Shown in pieces: positions 14,940 to 22,769 of a DNA stretch of 24,491 nt. Position 1 is the stretch's first letter; the number at the start of each line of letters is the position of its first letter. The notes under the pieces are model-generated. The model was not told the origin of the DNA. It worked only from the letters and a program-made list of their open reading frames with translations, and ran no database searches. The DNA comes from a virus: IMG/VR virus record IMGVR_UViG_3300030108_001243, positions 1 to 24,491 of that record; one strand, 5' to 3'. The position numbers and the translations under genes were made by a program.

Positions 14940-15872
14940 ATGGGTTTAGGTGACGTATTAAAAAAGGTTGTTTTACCAGTAGCTGCTGGAGCTTTGTTAG
15001 GTCCTGCTGCGACAGGTGTTCTTAAAGGAGTAGGTTTAGGTAAACTTGCCGCTAATCCTTTTATTGCTAATGCTTTAGCTAGTGGTTTAGGCAGTGTGGT
15101 CGCAGGGGGAGATACTAAAGATGCTTTACGATCTGCACTATTAGGAGGTGTGGGCGGCACTTTTGCACAAAGAAAATTTCCAAGTTTAACAGGTGATACA
15201 ACCACACAAGATGTTGTTCAAGGTGGTCCAAAAAATTTTACAAGAAAACCAATAGATGCGGCAAAAAAATTTGAACCAGCAACCATGTCAGGACAATTAG
15301 CACAACAATTAGGATTTGAAGATAGTTTAATCGGTAATTTGTTAAACACGAAATTAGGTGAGGGTCTTGCTGCAGGATTGTTAACACAGTTGTTTTCTAG
15401 TGATGAGGATGAGGATTCACGTACTGCTTTTGAACGTAGACCTTTTGGATTCGGTGGCCCTGGCGGACAAATTGGTGGTATTAAATATATGCAAGAGGGC
15501 GGAGATACGAAAGAACAACGTATGCCTAGAGAGCCACGAAGACCTTCTGGTATATTAGAATTTTTAGAATCAGATAAACCAATTTTTTCACCGTTTGGAT
15601 TTGGTGCTGACTTTGATACAAAACTTGAAATTCTTAAAAAATTAGGATTTATCAAAACTGCACAACAAGGTGGTGAGATGGATTTTCCTAGACGTGATGG
15701 CGGTATAGACCCATCAGAGGGATCAGGAACAAAAGATGATGTGCCAGCTATGTTAACTGCTGGTGAATTTGTTTTAACTAAAGATGCTGTTAAAGGTTTA
15801 GGTAACGGCAATCAAAGACTTGGCATACAAAGAGCATATGATATGATGGGTCAATTGGAGAGGATGGCATAA
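14940..15872 (+). CDS. Ejection/internal virion protein with glycine zipper and GEF motif
   Basis: This is a 310-residue protein. The N-terminal 75 residues are hydrophobic and rich in Gly and Ala (G-A-L-L-G-P-A-A-T-G-V-L-K-G-V-G-L and A-L-A-S-G-L-G-S-V-V-A-G-G), like the glycine zippers of membrane-inserting DNA ejection proteins. The C-terminus (253-310) carries a conserved phage motif: I-D-P-S-E-G-S-G-T-K-D-D-V-P-A-M-L-T-A-G-E-F-V-L (key residues D-D-V-P-A-M-L and G-E-F-V) followed by L-G-N-G-N-Q-R-L-G. Forms of the PAMLTxGEFV motif occur in tape-measure and internal virion proteins of many phages. It is the first of four likely ejection genes. It probably helps form the DNA channel across the host envelope. 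Confidence 0.62.
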   Translation: MGLGDVLKKVVLPVAAGALLGPAATGVLKGVGLGKLAANPFIANALASGLGSVVAGGDTKDALRSALLGGVGGTFAQRKFPSLTGDTTTQDVVQGGPKNFTRKPIDAAKKFEPATMSGQLAQQLGFEDSLIGNLLNTKLGEGLAAGLLTQLFSSDEDEDSRTAFERRPFGFGGPGGQIGGIKYMQEGGDTKEQRMPREPRRPSGILEFLESDKPIFSPFGFGADFDTKLEILKKLGFIKTAQQGGEMDFPRRDGGIDPSEGSGTKDDVPAMLTAGEFVLTKDAVKGLGNGNQRLGIQRAYDMMGQLERMA

Positions 15873-16927
15873 TGGCAGTTCAAACAGTTGAACAGGTAAA
15901 ACGCTTACCACCTTATCTTGAAGGTTTACAAAAACGTCTCTTATCCAGTTTATATGGCACGTTTGATGGTGCAACTCAGACACAAAAAGGTTTATTAGAT
16001 AAAAAACTAGATTTACCTGCTTTTCAAGTAGCTGGATTGGACCCTTTACAGCAAATGGCTTTTGCATATGCTCCACAAATGTTCGGGTCTTTTGCACCAT
16101 TCATGCAAAGTGGTTTAGGTCAAATTGGTGCTGGTGCTAATACTTTAGGTCAAGGACAAGCGACATTAGGTGCAGCGTTATCACCCATAGGTGCGGCAGG
16201 AACTGCCATATCTAGGGGCATAGGACAGTTAGCTGATCCAACAGCAGGTATGCAAAAGTTTTTTGATCCGTTTCAAGAACAGGTTATTCAACAAGCTGAA
16301 AAAGATATTGAAAGAGATGCAGACTTACGAAGTCAAAAATTATTAAGTGGTTTACAAGGTCAAGGTCAAGGAATTGGCTCAGGTCAAAGAAGTGGTCGTA
16401 GTGCTGTATTAGAAGCAGAACTTGCAAGAAACACAGCAGATCAAAAGGCGAGGACTTTAAGTGGTTTACGATCTGGTGGTTTTCAACAGGCCATGAAAAA
16501 CTTTCTTGGCTCTACAGAGTTGATGGGTGGTCTTGGTGGTAAATTAGGAGAGGTAGGTAGCCGTTTTGGAGATATTGGTGGAAAATTTGGCGTTTTGGGT
16601 GATGTTTATAATCGTTTCGCTGGTACTACTGGAGATTTAGGACGACTAACATCAGAGTTAGGTCGTGCTGATTTAACTAATTTAGTCAATTTAGGTGGAA
16701 TAGGTAGAGCTTTTCAACAAGAAGGACTTGATGCTCAGAGACAAAATCTTTTACAGGGTGTTATGGAGCCTTACACAAGATTACAATTAGGATCACAATT
16801 CTTGTCAGGTATGCCTAGTGCTTCAATACCATCTATATTTAAATCTGTTACAACACCAGAGCCTAACCCATTTATGTCTGGCGTTGGTGCTTACACAGCC
16901 CTACAAAATGCAGGAGTAAGTGCATAA
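15872..16927 (+). CDS. DNA ejection/internal virion protein
   Basis: This 351-residue, Gly- and Gln-rich protein has little charge clustering. The part with F-D-P-F-Q-E-Q-V-I-Q-Q-A-E-K-D-I-E-R (130-148), a G-Q-G-Q-G-I-G-S-G-Q-R-S-G-R-S-A-V-L-E-A-E-L-A-R-N run (163-187) and helical flanks matches a recurrent pattern in marine phage injection proteins. In those, a 'Y/F-x-N/D-P-(Y/F)-x-x-x-V' box is followed by a D-I-x-R helix and a glycine-rich 'GGSRxxxxEAEL' segment. It is thought to leave the capsid with the DNA, like P22 gp7. It has long glycine-rich tracts around 80-125 and 215-245. The start overlaps by TAATG, with GGAGAGG as ribosome binding site. Confidence 0.6.
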   Translation: MAVQTVEQVKRLPPYLEGLQKRLLSSLYGTFDGATQTQKGLLDKKLDLPAFQVAGLDPLQQMAFAYAPQMFGSFAPFMQSGLGQIGAGANTLGQGQATLGAALSPIGAAGTAISRGIGQLADPTAGMQKFFDPFQEQVIQQAEKDIERDADLRSQKLLSGLQGQGQGIGSGQRSGRSAVLEAELARNTADQKARTLSGLRSGGFQQAMKNFLGSTELMGGLGGKLGEVGSRFGDIGGKFGVLGDVYNRFAGTTGDLGRLTSELGRADLTNLVNLGGIGRAFQQEGLDAQRQNLLQGVMEPYTRLQLGSQFLSGMPSASIPSIFKSVTTPEPNPFMSGVGAYTALQNAGVSA

Positions 16928-18597
16928 TGGCTGAAGATAGTTTATTAAAATTTATTTTTCCAAAAGCTGATCCAAAAGGTATTCAACGTGGTTTAAATTT
17001 TGTTTTTCCAAAAGCAAATTTTGATTTTGCGGGAGAAGATAATGAAGAAATTATTGATGATAATGAAATTATTAGACCTACGTTATCAAAAAAAACTGGA
17101 GGTATAAATTTAGACTTAATACCAGATGATATACAAAAACAATTAAATTTACTGACAAACACACCTATCTTAAAAAAGGAAGATAAAACTGCAGAAAATG
17201 TAGTTACTTCAGATAATCTCGTAGATGATAATGTTGTTGTTAATGACGGTGCGGATGATCCCGAACAAAGTTTAACTCCTACAATGGAGGGAGCTGAAGA
17301 ATTTACAGAACTACAACAAGATAGTTTTAATCCTGATTTAGAGGGTGTTGATAAATATAGAGAAGCTAGTCAAGAATTATTTGATAAATCTTTAAATGAT
17401 TATGAAAACGTATTTAAAGGATCAATACCAAAAATAGGTGATATAAAAGATTATAAACAAGAATTTTATGAAGCAACTGGTCTTGATCCATCAGGTAAAC
17501 CAGATTTAAGAACCGCTGCTACTGCTTTTGGATTAGCGTTAATGCAAAACAAAGCAGGTAAAGGTTTTAATATTGGAAGAATAATGGCTGAAATTGGAAA
17601 AGCTGGTGAAAAAGCTCTTCCATTAGCTGAAAGAGCAAGACAACAAGCTAAAGCAGAAGAAGTGGCTGCTGGTCGTTTTGCTTTGGGTGAGGTCGCAAAA
17701 GATAGAGCTGCAGCACAAGCAGCAATACAAAATAAAATTAAAGCAATTACAGAGCTGAAAAAAGAGTTTAGAGGTTATGAGAACGAAGCACAAAAAACTA
17801 TCTTAAACGCTTATTATGATCAACAACTTAAAAGATTAGAAAATCAAGGTAAAATTTTAGCAGAAAGAGAAAAAAATTTAGGTAAACCTGGTGCAGAATT
17901 TGAATTTTCTGCTGAACAAAAATTACCTTTAATAGCAGGTATGAATGATAAAATTTTACACGTTGCTAATAGAAAAATTGATTCAACAGAAGTTTTTACC
18001 AAACCAACCACAGATGTAAACGGATTTGCACAAGGTTATGGAGATACTTTAGAAGCTATTGGTTCTTTAGATTTAATAGAAAAAGAACTAAGAGAAATAG
18101 CTCAAGGCAGTTTAACTTTTGCAGTGTTAAAACAAAAAGTTGATAGTTTTTTAACAAGTGCGTTTGGACGTACATATAGCTTGTCATTTGACCCAGACAC
18201 AGGAAAAAGAGATACTCCAGTGGCAGATATAGATGCCATACAAAAAAGATTGATAGCACAATATAAAAGATTTTTAACTCAAGAGACAGGTAATGGTATT
18301 TCTAACGTAGATGTTGAAAGATTAGTTGAAGCTCTTGGAAAAATTAATCTTTTTACTGATCCAGATAAGGCTATAAAACAAATTAGAGAAACTAAAAAAA
18401 TATTCGAAGCTCGTAAAACTACATTCTTTAATGTTTTAAGAGATTTTCAAGATAGAAGTAAATATTTTACCGATGAAGCGTATTTAGCTACCATATCAAA
18501 AATAGATAAATTAATAGCTGATGAAATTGGTACAGATTTTTTAAAACCTATAGGTGTTAGTGATGATGGCATTAAACTTTATACAACATTAGGTTAA
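16927..18597 (+). CDS. Internal virion/ejection protein with long coiled coil
   Basis: This is a 556-residue protein. Residues 7-15 and 23-31 are an imperfect repeat, L-K-F-I-F-P-K-A-D and L-N-F-V-F-P-K-A-N. An acidic stretch follows (about 35-50 and 70-115). Residues about 230-325 are a long charged helix with A-E-R-A-R-Q-Q-A-K-A-E-E-V and repeated A, E, K and Q, likely a coiled coil. The C-terminal third has G-N-G-I-S-N-V-D-V-E-R-L-V-E-A-L-G-K and further helices. The size, helical content and place between two ejection-type proteins suggest a role in building the ejection tube. No enzymatic motif is visible. The assignment is by context and composition. Confidence 0.55.
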   Translation: MAEDSLLKFIFPKADPKGIQRGLNFVFPKANFDFAGEDNEEIIDDNEIIRPTLSKKTGGINLDLIPDDIQKQLNLLTNTPILKKEDKTAENVVTSDNLVDDNVVVNDGADDPEQSLTPTMEGAEEFTELQQDSFNPDLEGVDKYREASQELFDKSLNDYENVFKGSIPKIGDIKDYKQEFYEATGLDPSGKPDLRTAATAFGLALMQNKAGKGFNIGRIMAEIGKAGEKALPLAERARQQAKAEEVAAGRFALGEVAKDRAAAQAAIQNKIKAITELKKEFRGYENEAQKTILNAYYDQQLKRLENQGKILAEREKNLGKPGAEFEFSAEQKLPLIAGMNDKILHVANRKIDSTEVFTKPTTDVNGFAQGYGDTLEAIGSLDLIEKELREIAQGSLTFAVLKQKVDSFLTSAFGRTYSLSFDPDTGKRDTPVADIDAIQKRLIAQYKRFLTQETGNGISNVDVERLVEALGKINLFTDPDKAIKQIRETKKIFEARKTTFFNVLRDFQDRSKYFTDEAYLATISKIDKLIADEIGTDFLKPIGVSDDGIKLYTTLG

Positions 18598-18603
18598 AAA
18601 TTT

Positions 18604-21573
18604 ATGGGTAAAATACGTATACAACTTCCTGACGTAACTTTTGATGTTGAAATTGCTGGTGAAACACCCACTATTGAAGAAAAGTTAAAAATAGTTGATA
18701 TTGTTCGTGAAATACGTAAACAGAAAGCAGACCGAACAAATATTCAACAAACCGAACAAACTCAAGATATTGATACAAAATCTGGTATTCGTAACGCAAA
18801 GTTACGTTTTGATTTAGGTTTTGCCGAAAATAAATTAGGTGAAGAAACAAGACTTAAAGAAAACTATGGTATGACAGAAAATGATTATTTTCGTGATAAT
18901 AGAGGTCGTTTAGGTCTAAACGTATCTGGTGCAAAAAAGATTGGTGTTAATATAGATAAACCTACATTGATTGATGAGTCGGGTTTTAGTAAGTATGACT
19001 TTGCAGATTTAAGTGGCATTACACCAGAGTTAACTGGTGGTATAGCAGGTGCTGTTAAGGGTGCCGCTGTAGGTGCACCTGGTGGACCTCTTGGTATACT
19101 GTTTGGTAGTGCCATAGGTGCTGGTCTAGGTGCTGGTGGTGGTAAAGCTGCTGAAGAAGTTGTTGAAACTGCTCGTGGTTTACAAGATCAAACATTTGGT
19201 GAGGTAGCTGGTGATGTCGGAAAAGAAGTTGCTACGACTTTTGCTATAGATGCGGTTTTAGGTGCACCCTTTTTAGGTTTGCGTTATGTAAGTAAAATAT
19301 TTGGTGGCGGTAAAAAACCAACAGAGACTGAGCTTGAAACAATAGGAAGTGGATTAGAAAGAACAGCTAAAATAGACGGTAAAGAGGTTAAAACACCATT
19401 ATTACCAAATTTACAAACTATTGGAGCACCAGCATTATTAGGACGTACTGCAGGAATATCCGAAAAAATATTCGGAACTTCTAAAAGATTAGAAACAAAT
19501 GATGAAAGCATAAGAACTACATTAGAAGCATATAAACAAGTGGTTGGTGAAGCTGCAACGTCAGAAGATATTGGTCAAATGATTTTACAAGCATCTGATC
19601 AACAGTTTAAAAAGATATTAGGTTCGCAAAAAAAAGCAGCAGATGTAGTTTTAAATCAACTTGATGATTTGTTAAAAAGCATGGGTGCTGCGGCTTCTAA
19701 AAATTCAAATTTAGATGCAGACGCTTTAGACTTTTTAGAGAAATCTTGGATACAGGCAACAAAAAATATAGATGATAGCACTGCTGAAATAGCTGCAATA
19801 ATAAATCAAGCTCCATTTCAAAACAAAGTTATACCTACAAATGATTTAGCAGAAATGGCTTTAGATATAAGAAAAGCTAAACCTAACACTGCAACAAATA
19901 AAGATTATAGAGCTATAGCTGATGTGTTAACAAAATATGCACAAAGACGCAGAATGTCTTTTTCAGGTTTGCTTGATTTAAGAAAAGATTTAAATGCTCT
20001 TAAAACCATGAATCATAGTGTTAGACAAGAAGGTACAAGTAATACAATTGCTATCACTCAAGGTGCTTACAATCACATAAATGATATAATTAAAAAAATA
20101 GATGCAAAATTAACACCTTTTGAAGTTGAAGATTTAATTAGAAATTTTGACGTTACAGAAGGTGGACAAAGGATTGGAACAGGTGTTTTAAAACCAGGCA
20201 CTGTACAAAGGTTAAATGAAAAACTTCTTGCACATAGAGATTTAGTTCAAAATACAAATAGAATATTCGGTGATATGGAATCAGCGGCAGCACTTAAAGA
20301 TTTTAGCTCTAAGGGTATTATAGGTGAAGGTGTAAACGCTGACTTTCTTGCAAATAACTTAATTAAAGATGGTAAACCAGAAATACTCAGAAAAGCTATA
20401 GATGCAGTGGCAGAGGGAGATATAAGCGGTTTTGGTAATGCCGAACAATTTAGAGAGCTACTGGCTGGTCAATGGCTCCGTAATGCCATGACAGAGACGA
20501 ACATAGGTTCTGATGCTGCAGGTAAGTTTAATGGATTATTATTTCAAAAGAAAATAGATAGATTAGGTAGAACTGCTGATGTATTGTTTGGTAATAACGC
20601 AGCTAAAATAAAAGAGTTAAGTGCTAAAATTGCTAAAACAAACTTTAATGATTTAACATCAGAGAGCATTGAAAATGTTTGGAAACAAGAAAAAGGTATT
20701 CTTAGAAGCCTTAATGATGTTTTAACTGCTGCAAATGAAGAAGCAGGGTTAAGATCACTAAATTTATTTCAAAAAATACGAACAAATCAAATAGGTGATT
20801 TGCAAGCAGCGTCAAACTTAACGCTTGATACTACAAAAACATCCGAAGTAAGAAGAATATTAAGTAGCGTTGACCCACAAAAAAGAGAAAGTATAAAAGG
20901 TTTTTATCTGAAAGAATTAATTGGTGACTTTGGTACAACACAGACAACTAACGCAGATGCTGTTAAAGCATTTTCTAGTAGACTGATAAAACAAGGTGAA
21001 GATGGTAAACTAGCTGTAGTTTTTGGTGATGAAATGGGTAAAGATATGTTGGCTTTTGGTAAACAATTAGAGTTGTTGGCAAGAAAAGCTGATGGAGGTG
21101 ATTTGATAGCTGCTAATATAGCTGCAAGTCCTTTACAGAATATAGGTTCGGTTTTACGTTTTGGTTTTCTTGGAAGAATTTTAGGTATGAGAAACTTTTA
21201 CAAATCAACATTAGATGATTATGCAAAACTTAAAGCACAAAAAGCTGGTAAAAAAATACCAGATGCAACTTTGTTTGCAAAAGCAATATCTAACACTATA
21301 TCTGCTTTGTCTGCAACCGCTAGGCAAGCACCTCAACAAGTTATAAGAGACTCAGCAAGAGATGTTCAACAACAAATACAAAGTTATCAAGAAAGTCAAG
21401 AACAAGATGCACAACCAGATGATCAAGTATCTCAAATACAACAAAATTTACCAGCTCCGAACATAGATTCGGATATAGCCCAGGTAAATGTGACGCAGCC
21501 TAATAATAGAGCTTCAATTATATTAAATCCAAATCCACAAACTAGATTTTTAGCAGAACAAGGATTAGTCTAA
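18604..21573 (+). CDS. Large internal virion/ejection protein (989 aa)
   Basis: This largest gene of the window encodes a 989-residue protein. It starts with a short domain M-G-K-I-R-I-Q-L-P-D-V-T-F-D-V-E-I-A-G-E-T-P-T (1-23). The next part has L-R-F-D-L-G-F-A-E-N-K-L-G-E-E-T-R-L (67-84), a pattern I recall from large internal proteins of marine podoviruses. Residues 144-180 are a glycine zipper (G-G-I-A-G-A-V-K-G-A-A-V-G-A and G-S-A-I-G-A-G-L-G-A-G-G-G), suitable for membrane insertion. The remainder is mostly helical, and the last 80 residues are Gln- and Asp-rich and probably disordered. I see no lytic transglycosylase motif of the T7 gp16 type. It presumably forms part of the channel that delivers DNA. 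Confidence 0.62.
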   Translation: MGKIRIQLPDVTFDVEIAGETPTIEEKLKIVDIVREIRKQKADRTNIQQTEQTQDIDTKSGIRNAKLRFDLGFAENKLGEETRLKENYGMTENDYFRDNRGRLGLNVSGAKKIGVNIDKPTLIDESGFSKYDFADLSGITPELTGGIAGAVKGAAVGAPGGPLGILFGSAIGAGLGAGGGKAAEEVVETARGLQDQTFGEVAGDVGKEVATTFAIDAVLGAPFLGLRYVSKIFGGGKKPTETELETIGSGLERTAKIDGKEVKTPLLPNLQTIGAPALLGRTAGISEKIFGTSKRLETNDESIRTTLEAYKQVVGEAATSEDIGQMILQASDQQFKKILGSQKKAADVVLNQLDDLLKSMGAAASKNSNLDADALDFLEKSWIQATKNIDDSTAEIAAIINQAPFQNKVIPTNDLAEMALDIRKAKPNTATNKDYRAIADVLTKYAQRRRMSFSGLLDLRKDLNALKTMNHSVRQEGTSNTIAITQGAYNHINDIIKKIDAKLTPFEVEDLIRNFDVTEGGQRIGTGVLKPGTVQRLNEKLLAHRDLVQNTNRIFGDMESAAALKDFSSKGIIGEGVNADFLANNLIKDGKPEILRKAIDAVAEGDISGFGNAEQFRELLAGQWLRNAMTETNIGSDAAGKFNGLLFQKKIDRLGRTADVLFGNNAAKIKELSAKIAKTNFNDLTSESIENVWKQEKGILRSLNDVLTAANEEAGLRSLNLFQKIRTNQIGDLQAASNLTLDTTKTSEVRRILSSVDPQKRESIKGFYLKELIGDFGTTQTTNADAVKAFSSRLIKQGEDGKLAVVFGDEMGKDMLAFGKQLELLARKADGGDLIAANIAASPLQNIGSVLRFGFLGRILGMRNFYKSTLDDYAKLKAQKAGKKIPDATLFAKAISNTISALSATARQAPQQVIRDSARDVQQQIQSYQESQEQDAQPDDQVSQIQQNLPAPNIDSDIAQVNVTQPNNRASIILNPNPQTRFLAEQGLV

Positions 21574-22019
21574 TGGACTTAGAAAAATTAAAAGAACAAC
21601 TCATCATTGATGAGGGGGTCAAGTATGAAACATACCTCGATCATCTTTCCCTTAAGACGTGTGGCATAGGTCATTTGTGTCGTGAAGATGACCCAGAATA
21701 TGATTTACCTTTAGGCACAAAAATATCTGAAGAAAGAGTAACGGAACTTTTCGAACAAGACATACAAAGTGTGATTATGGATTGCAAAAAAGTTTATGAT
21801 GATTGGGATAAATTGCCAGAGCCCGTAAAACAAATCATAGCGAATATGATGTTTAATCTCGGATTGCCGCGTTACAGCAGATTTCGTAAGCATATACAAG
21901 CTGTCATGGACGGCAACTGGCAGGAAAGTGCAAATCAAATGCGTGATTCGAGATGGTATCGTCAGGTAACAAATCGGGCGGAGCGTTTATGTAAGCGTAT
22001 GGAAGAAGTTAGTCTTTAA
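21573..22019 (+). CDS. Endolysin, GH24 T4-type lysozyme
   Basis: This 148-residue endolysin cuts the glycan chain of peptidoglycan to release phage. The catalytic triad of T4 lysozyme (E11, D20, T26) is present with the same spacing as E14 (I-D-E-G), D23 (Y-L-D-H-L-S) and T29 (K-T-C-G-I-G-H-L). The later N-M-M-F-N-L-G and S-R-W-Y-R-Q-V...R-A-E-R-L motifs are the usual GH24 C-terminal lobe. There is no signal peptide or signal anchor, so it needs a holin; the best candidate in view is the small membrane protein at 5-190. The gene starts by TAATG at the stop of the large ejection gene. Its last 11 bases overlap the end of the convergent gene 22009-22191. The second half is visibly richer in G and C than the neighbours. 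Confidence 0.88.
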   Translation: MDLEKLKEQLIIDEGVKYETYLDHLSLKTCGIGHLCREDDPEYDLPLGTKISEERVTELFEQDIQSVIMDCKKVYDDWDKLPEPVKQIIANMMFNLGLPRYSRFRKHIQAVMDGNWQESANQMRDSRWYRQVTNRAERLCKRMEEVSL

Positions 22020-22191
22020 CTTTACTTTTCAACATTAATAATATTTCAGTAGCTAATTTAAGAGCTTGATGTGTCGTTATCTCATGTTGCTGAAAGTCAT
22101 GTTTAAATTCTTTGTTACGTTCTAGTATATTAATTTTTATTGGAGTATTTTCTGCTTCTTGTGTCGCATATACATATACTTCTTTTTTCAT
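22009..22191 (-). CDS. 60-residue partner of the RHH regulator, unknown function
   Basis: This 60-residue protein is encoded on the minus strand directly after the RHH regulator gene, with an ATGA overlap. The two are thus a two-gene leftward operon. The product begins M-K-K-E-V-Y-V-Y-A-T and has an acidic/basic middle and a C-terminal helix with T-T-H-Q-A-L-K-L-A-T-E-I-L-L-M-L-K-S. I do not recognise the family. It does not look like a known RelE/ParE or MazF toxin, though the antitoxin-like first gene makes a toxin-antitoxin reading worth testing. Its stop lies inside the last codons of the lysozyme gene. It may be a small early or regulatory protein. Confidence 0.5.
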   Translation of the reverse strand: MKKEVYVYATQEAENTPIKINILERNKEFKHDFQQHEITTHQALKLATEILLMLKSKVKD

Positions 22192-22379
22192 TGCATTTGC
22201 TTCGCAGAACCAATACCCATATCTTTGATCTCACTACCATATCTTGATTCATATTCTTTTTTTACAAGATTTGTAATTTGTTGTCCGACTTTTCTATCTT
22301 CGTCTACAGCTATCTTTTTAAGTTGTTTATATGTCTTAATATCAACGCTAACACTTTTCCACTTTTCATTTGAAGCCAT
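22188..22379 (-). CDS. Ribbon-helix-helix (CopG/Arc-like) transcription regulator
   Basis: This is a 63-residue protein. The start chosen is the ATG at 22379, because AAAGGA (22388-22393 on the minus strand) sits eight bases upstream. A longer reading from 22535 would run through the promoter and the divergent gene. Residues 7-48 have the RHH layout: a beta strand W-K-S-V-S-V-D-I with alternating residues, helix 1 K-T-Y-K-Q-L-K-K-I-A-V-D-E-D-R, then V-G-Q-Q-I-T-N-L-V-K-K-E-Y as helix 2. RHH proteins bind short inverted repeats as dimers and often repress their own gene. Perfect dyads lie in its own promoter (22421-22437) and in the promoter of the replication genes (22782-22794). It may therefore control the early-gene switch; that is inference. 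Confidence 0.68.
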   Translation of the reverse strand: MASNEKWKSVSVDIKTYKQLKKIAVDEDRKVGQQITNLVKKEYESRYGSEIKDMGIGSAKQMQ

Positions 22380-22397
22380 ATACTTTATCCTTTCTTT

Positions 22398-22769
22398 ATG
22401 ATTAAAAGTAATATACACTATCCCATACGATATGGGAAGTACAATAAGTATAACGCTAAAAAAACAGAGTTTATGGGATTTAAGTTTGATTCCAAATGGG
22501 AAGCAGAGCGTTATGGTCAACTTGTATCTATGCAAATGGCAGGTGTTGTTGAAGATTTAGAACGACAAGTAAAGTTCGATATAATTATAAATGATGTTAA
22601 AATTTGTAGATATGTTGCCGACTTTGTTTATACATTAGTTCATGAAGATGGAAAAAAAGAAAAAATTGTTGAGGATGCAAAAGGAGTGCAAACCACTGAT
22701 TTTAAAATAAAAATGAAGCTAATGAAAGCTGTTAATAATATAGAAATTAAAATTTCTAAAAAAAAGTAG
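22398..22769 (+). CDS. DUF1064-family PD-(D/E)XK nuclease-like protein
   Basis: This 123-residue protein has the pattern of DUF1064 phage proteins: Y-N-A-K-K-T-E (18-24), F-K-F-D-S-K-W-E-A-E-R-Y (28-39), L-E-R-Q-V-K-F (54-60), Y-V-A-D-F-V-Y (72-78) and V-E-D-A-K-G-V-Q-T-T-D-F (91-102). Residues E35, D75, E92 or D93, and K95 fit the PD-(D/E)XK nuclease active site. The family is found near phage replication and recombination genes and is thought to act on DNA. The start at 22398 is only 18 bases from the start of the divergent RHH gene, and no clear ribosome binding site precedes it. A possible rightward promoter is TTTCCA (22356-22361) and TATACT (22379-22384), which would give a very short leader. 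The operator-like dyad lies in codons 8-13. Confidence 0.7.
   Translation: MIKSNIHYPIRYGKYNKYNAKKTEFMGFKFDSKWEAERYGQLVSMQMAGVVEDLERQVKFDIIINDVKICRYVADFVYTLVHEDGKKEKIVEDAKGVQTTDFKIKMKLMKAVNNIEIKISKKK
22410..22438 (-). promoter_or_regulatory. Leftward promoter of the RHH operon
   Basis: On the minus strand a -35 box TTCCCA (22433-22438, 4/6 to consensus) is followed, after exactly 17 bases, by a -10 box TATATT (22410-22415). Transcription would start near 22403, about 24 bases before the ATG. The dyad at 22421-22437 covers most of the spacer and part of the -35, which suits repression. This is a pattern match only. Confidence 0.5.
22421..22437. promoter_or_regulatory. Perfect inverted repeat, likely RHH operator 1
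   Basis: TCCCATA and TATGGGA are perfect inverted halves separated by three bases (CGA). The site lies between the boxes of the leftward RHH promoter and also within the first codons of the divergent DUF1064 gene. Its position supports an autoregulatory operator. Binding is not shown. Confidence 0.55.

Noticed and set aside
15218-15811. 197-aa open frame on the minus strand
   Set aside because: It is antisense to the 310-aa ejection protein with its conserved PAMLTxGEFV motif. The minus-strand product is Ser- and Pro-rich without recognisable pattern.
22188-22379. RHH gene as a proven toxin-antitoxin antitoxin
   Set aside because: The 60-aa partner does not resemble a known toxin, and the dyad in the replication promoter fits a phage regulator at least as well. 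It is kept only as a hypothesis.
22159-22401. 80-aa open frame on the plus strand
   Set aside because: It is antisense to the RHH gene, which has a family pattern, ribosome binding site and promoter. The plus-strand product is a low-complexity hydrophobic sequence.
22380-22535. N-terminal extension of the RHH gene to 22535
   Set aside because: The extension would be antisense to the DUF1064 gene and run through the promoter and operator. The ATG at 22379 has an AAAGGA site eight bases upstream and starts the RHH domain properly.
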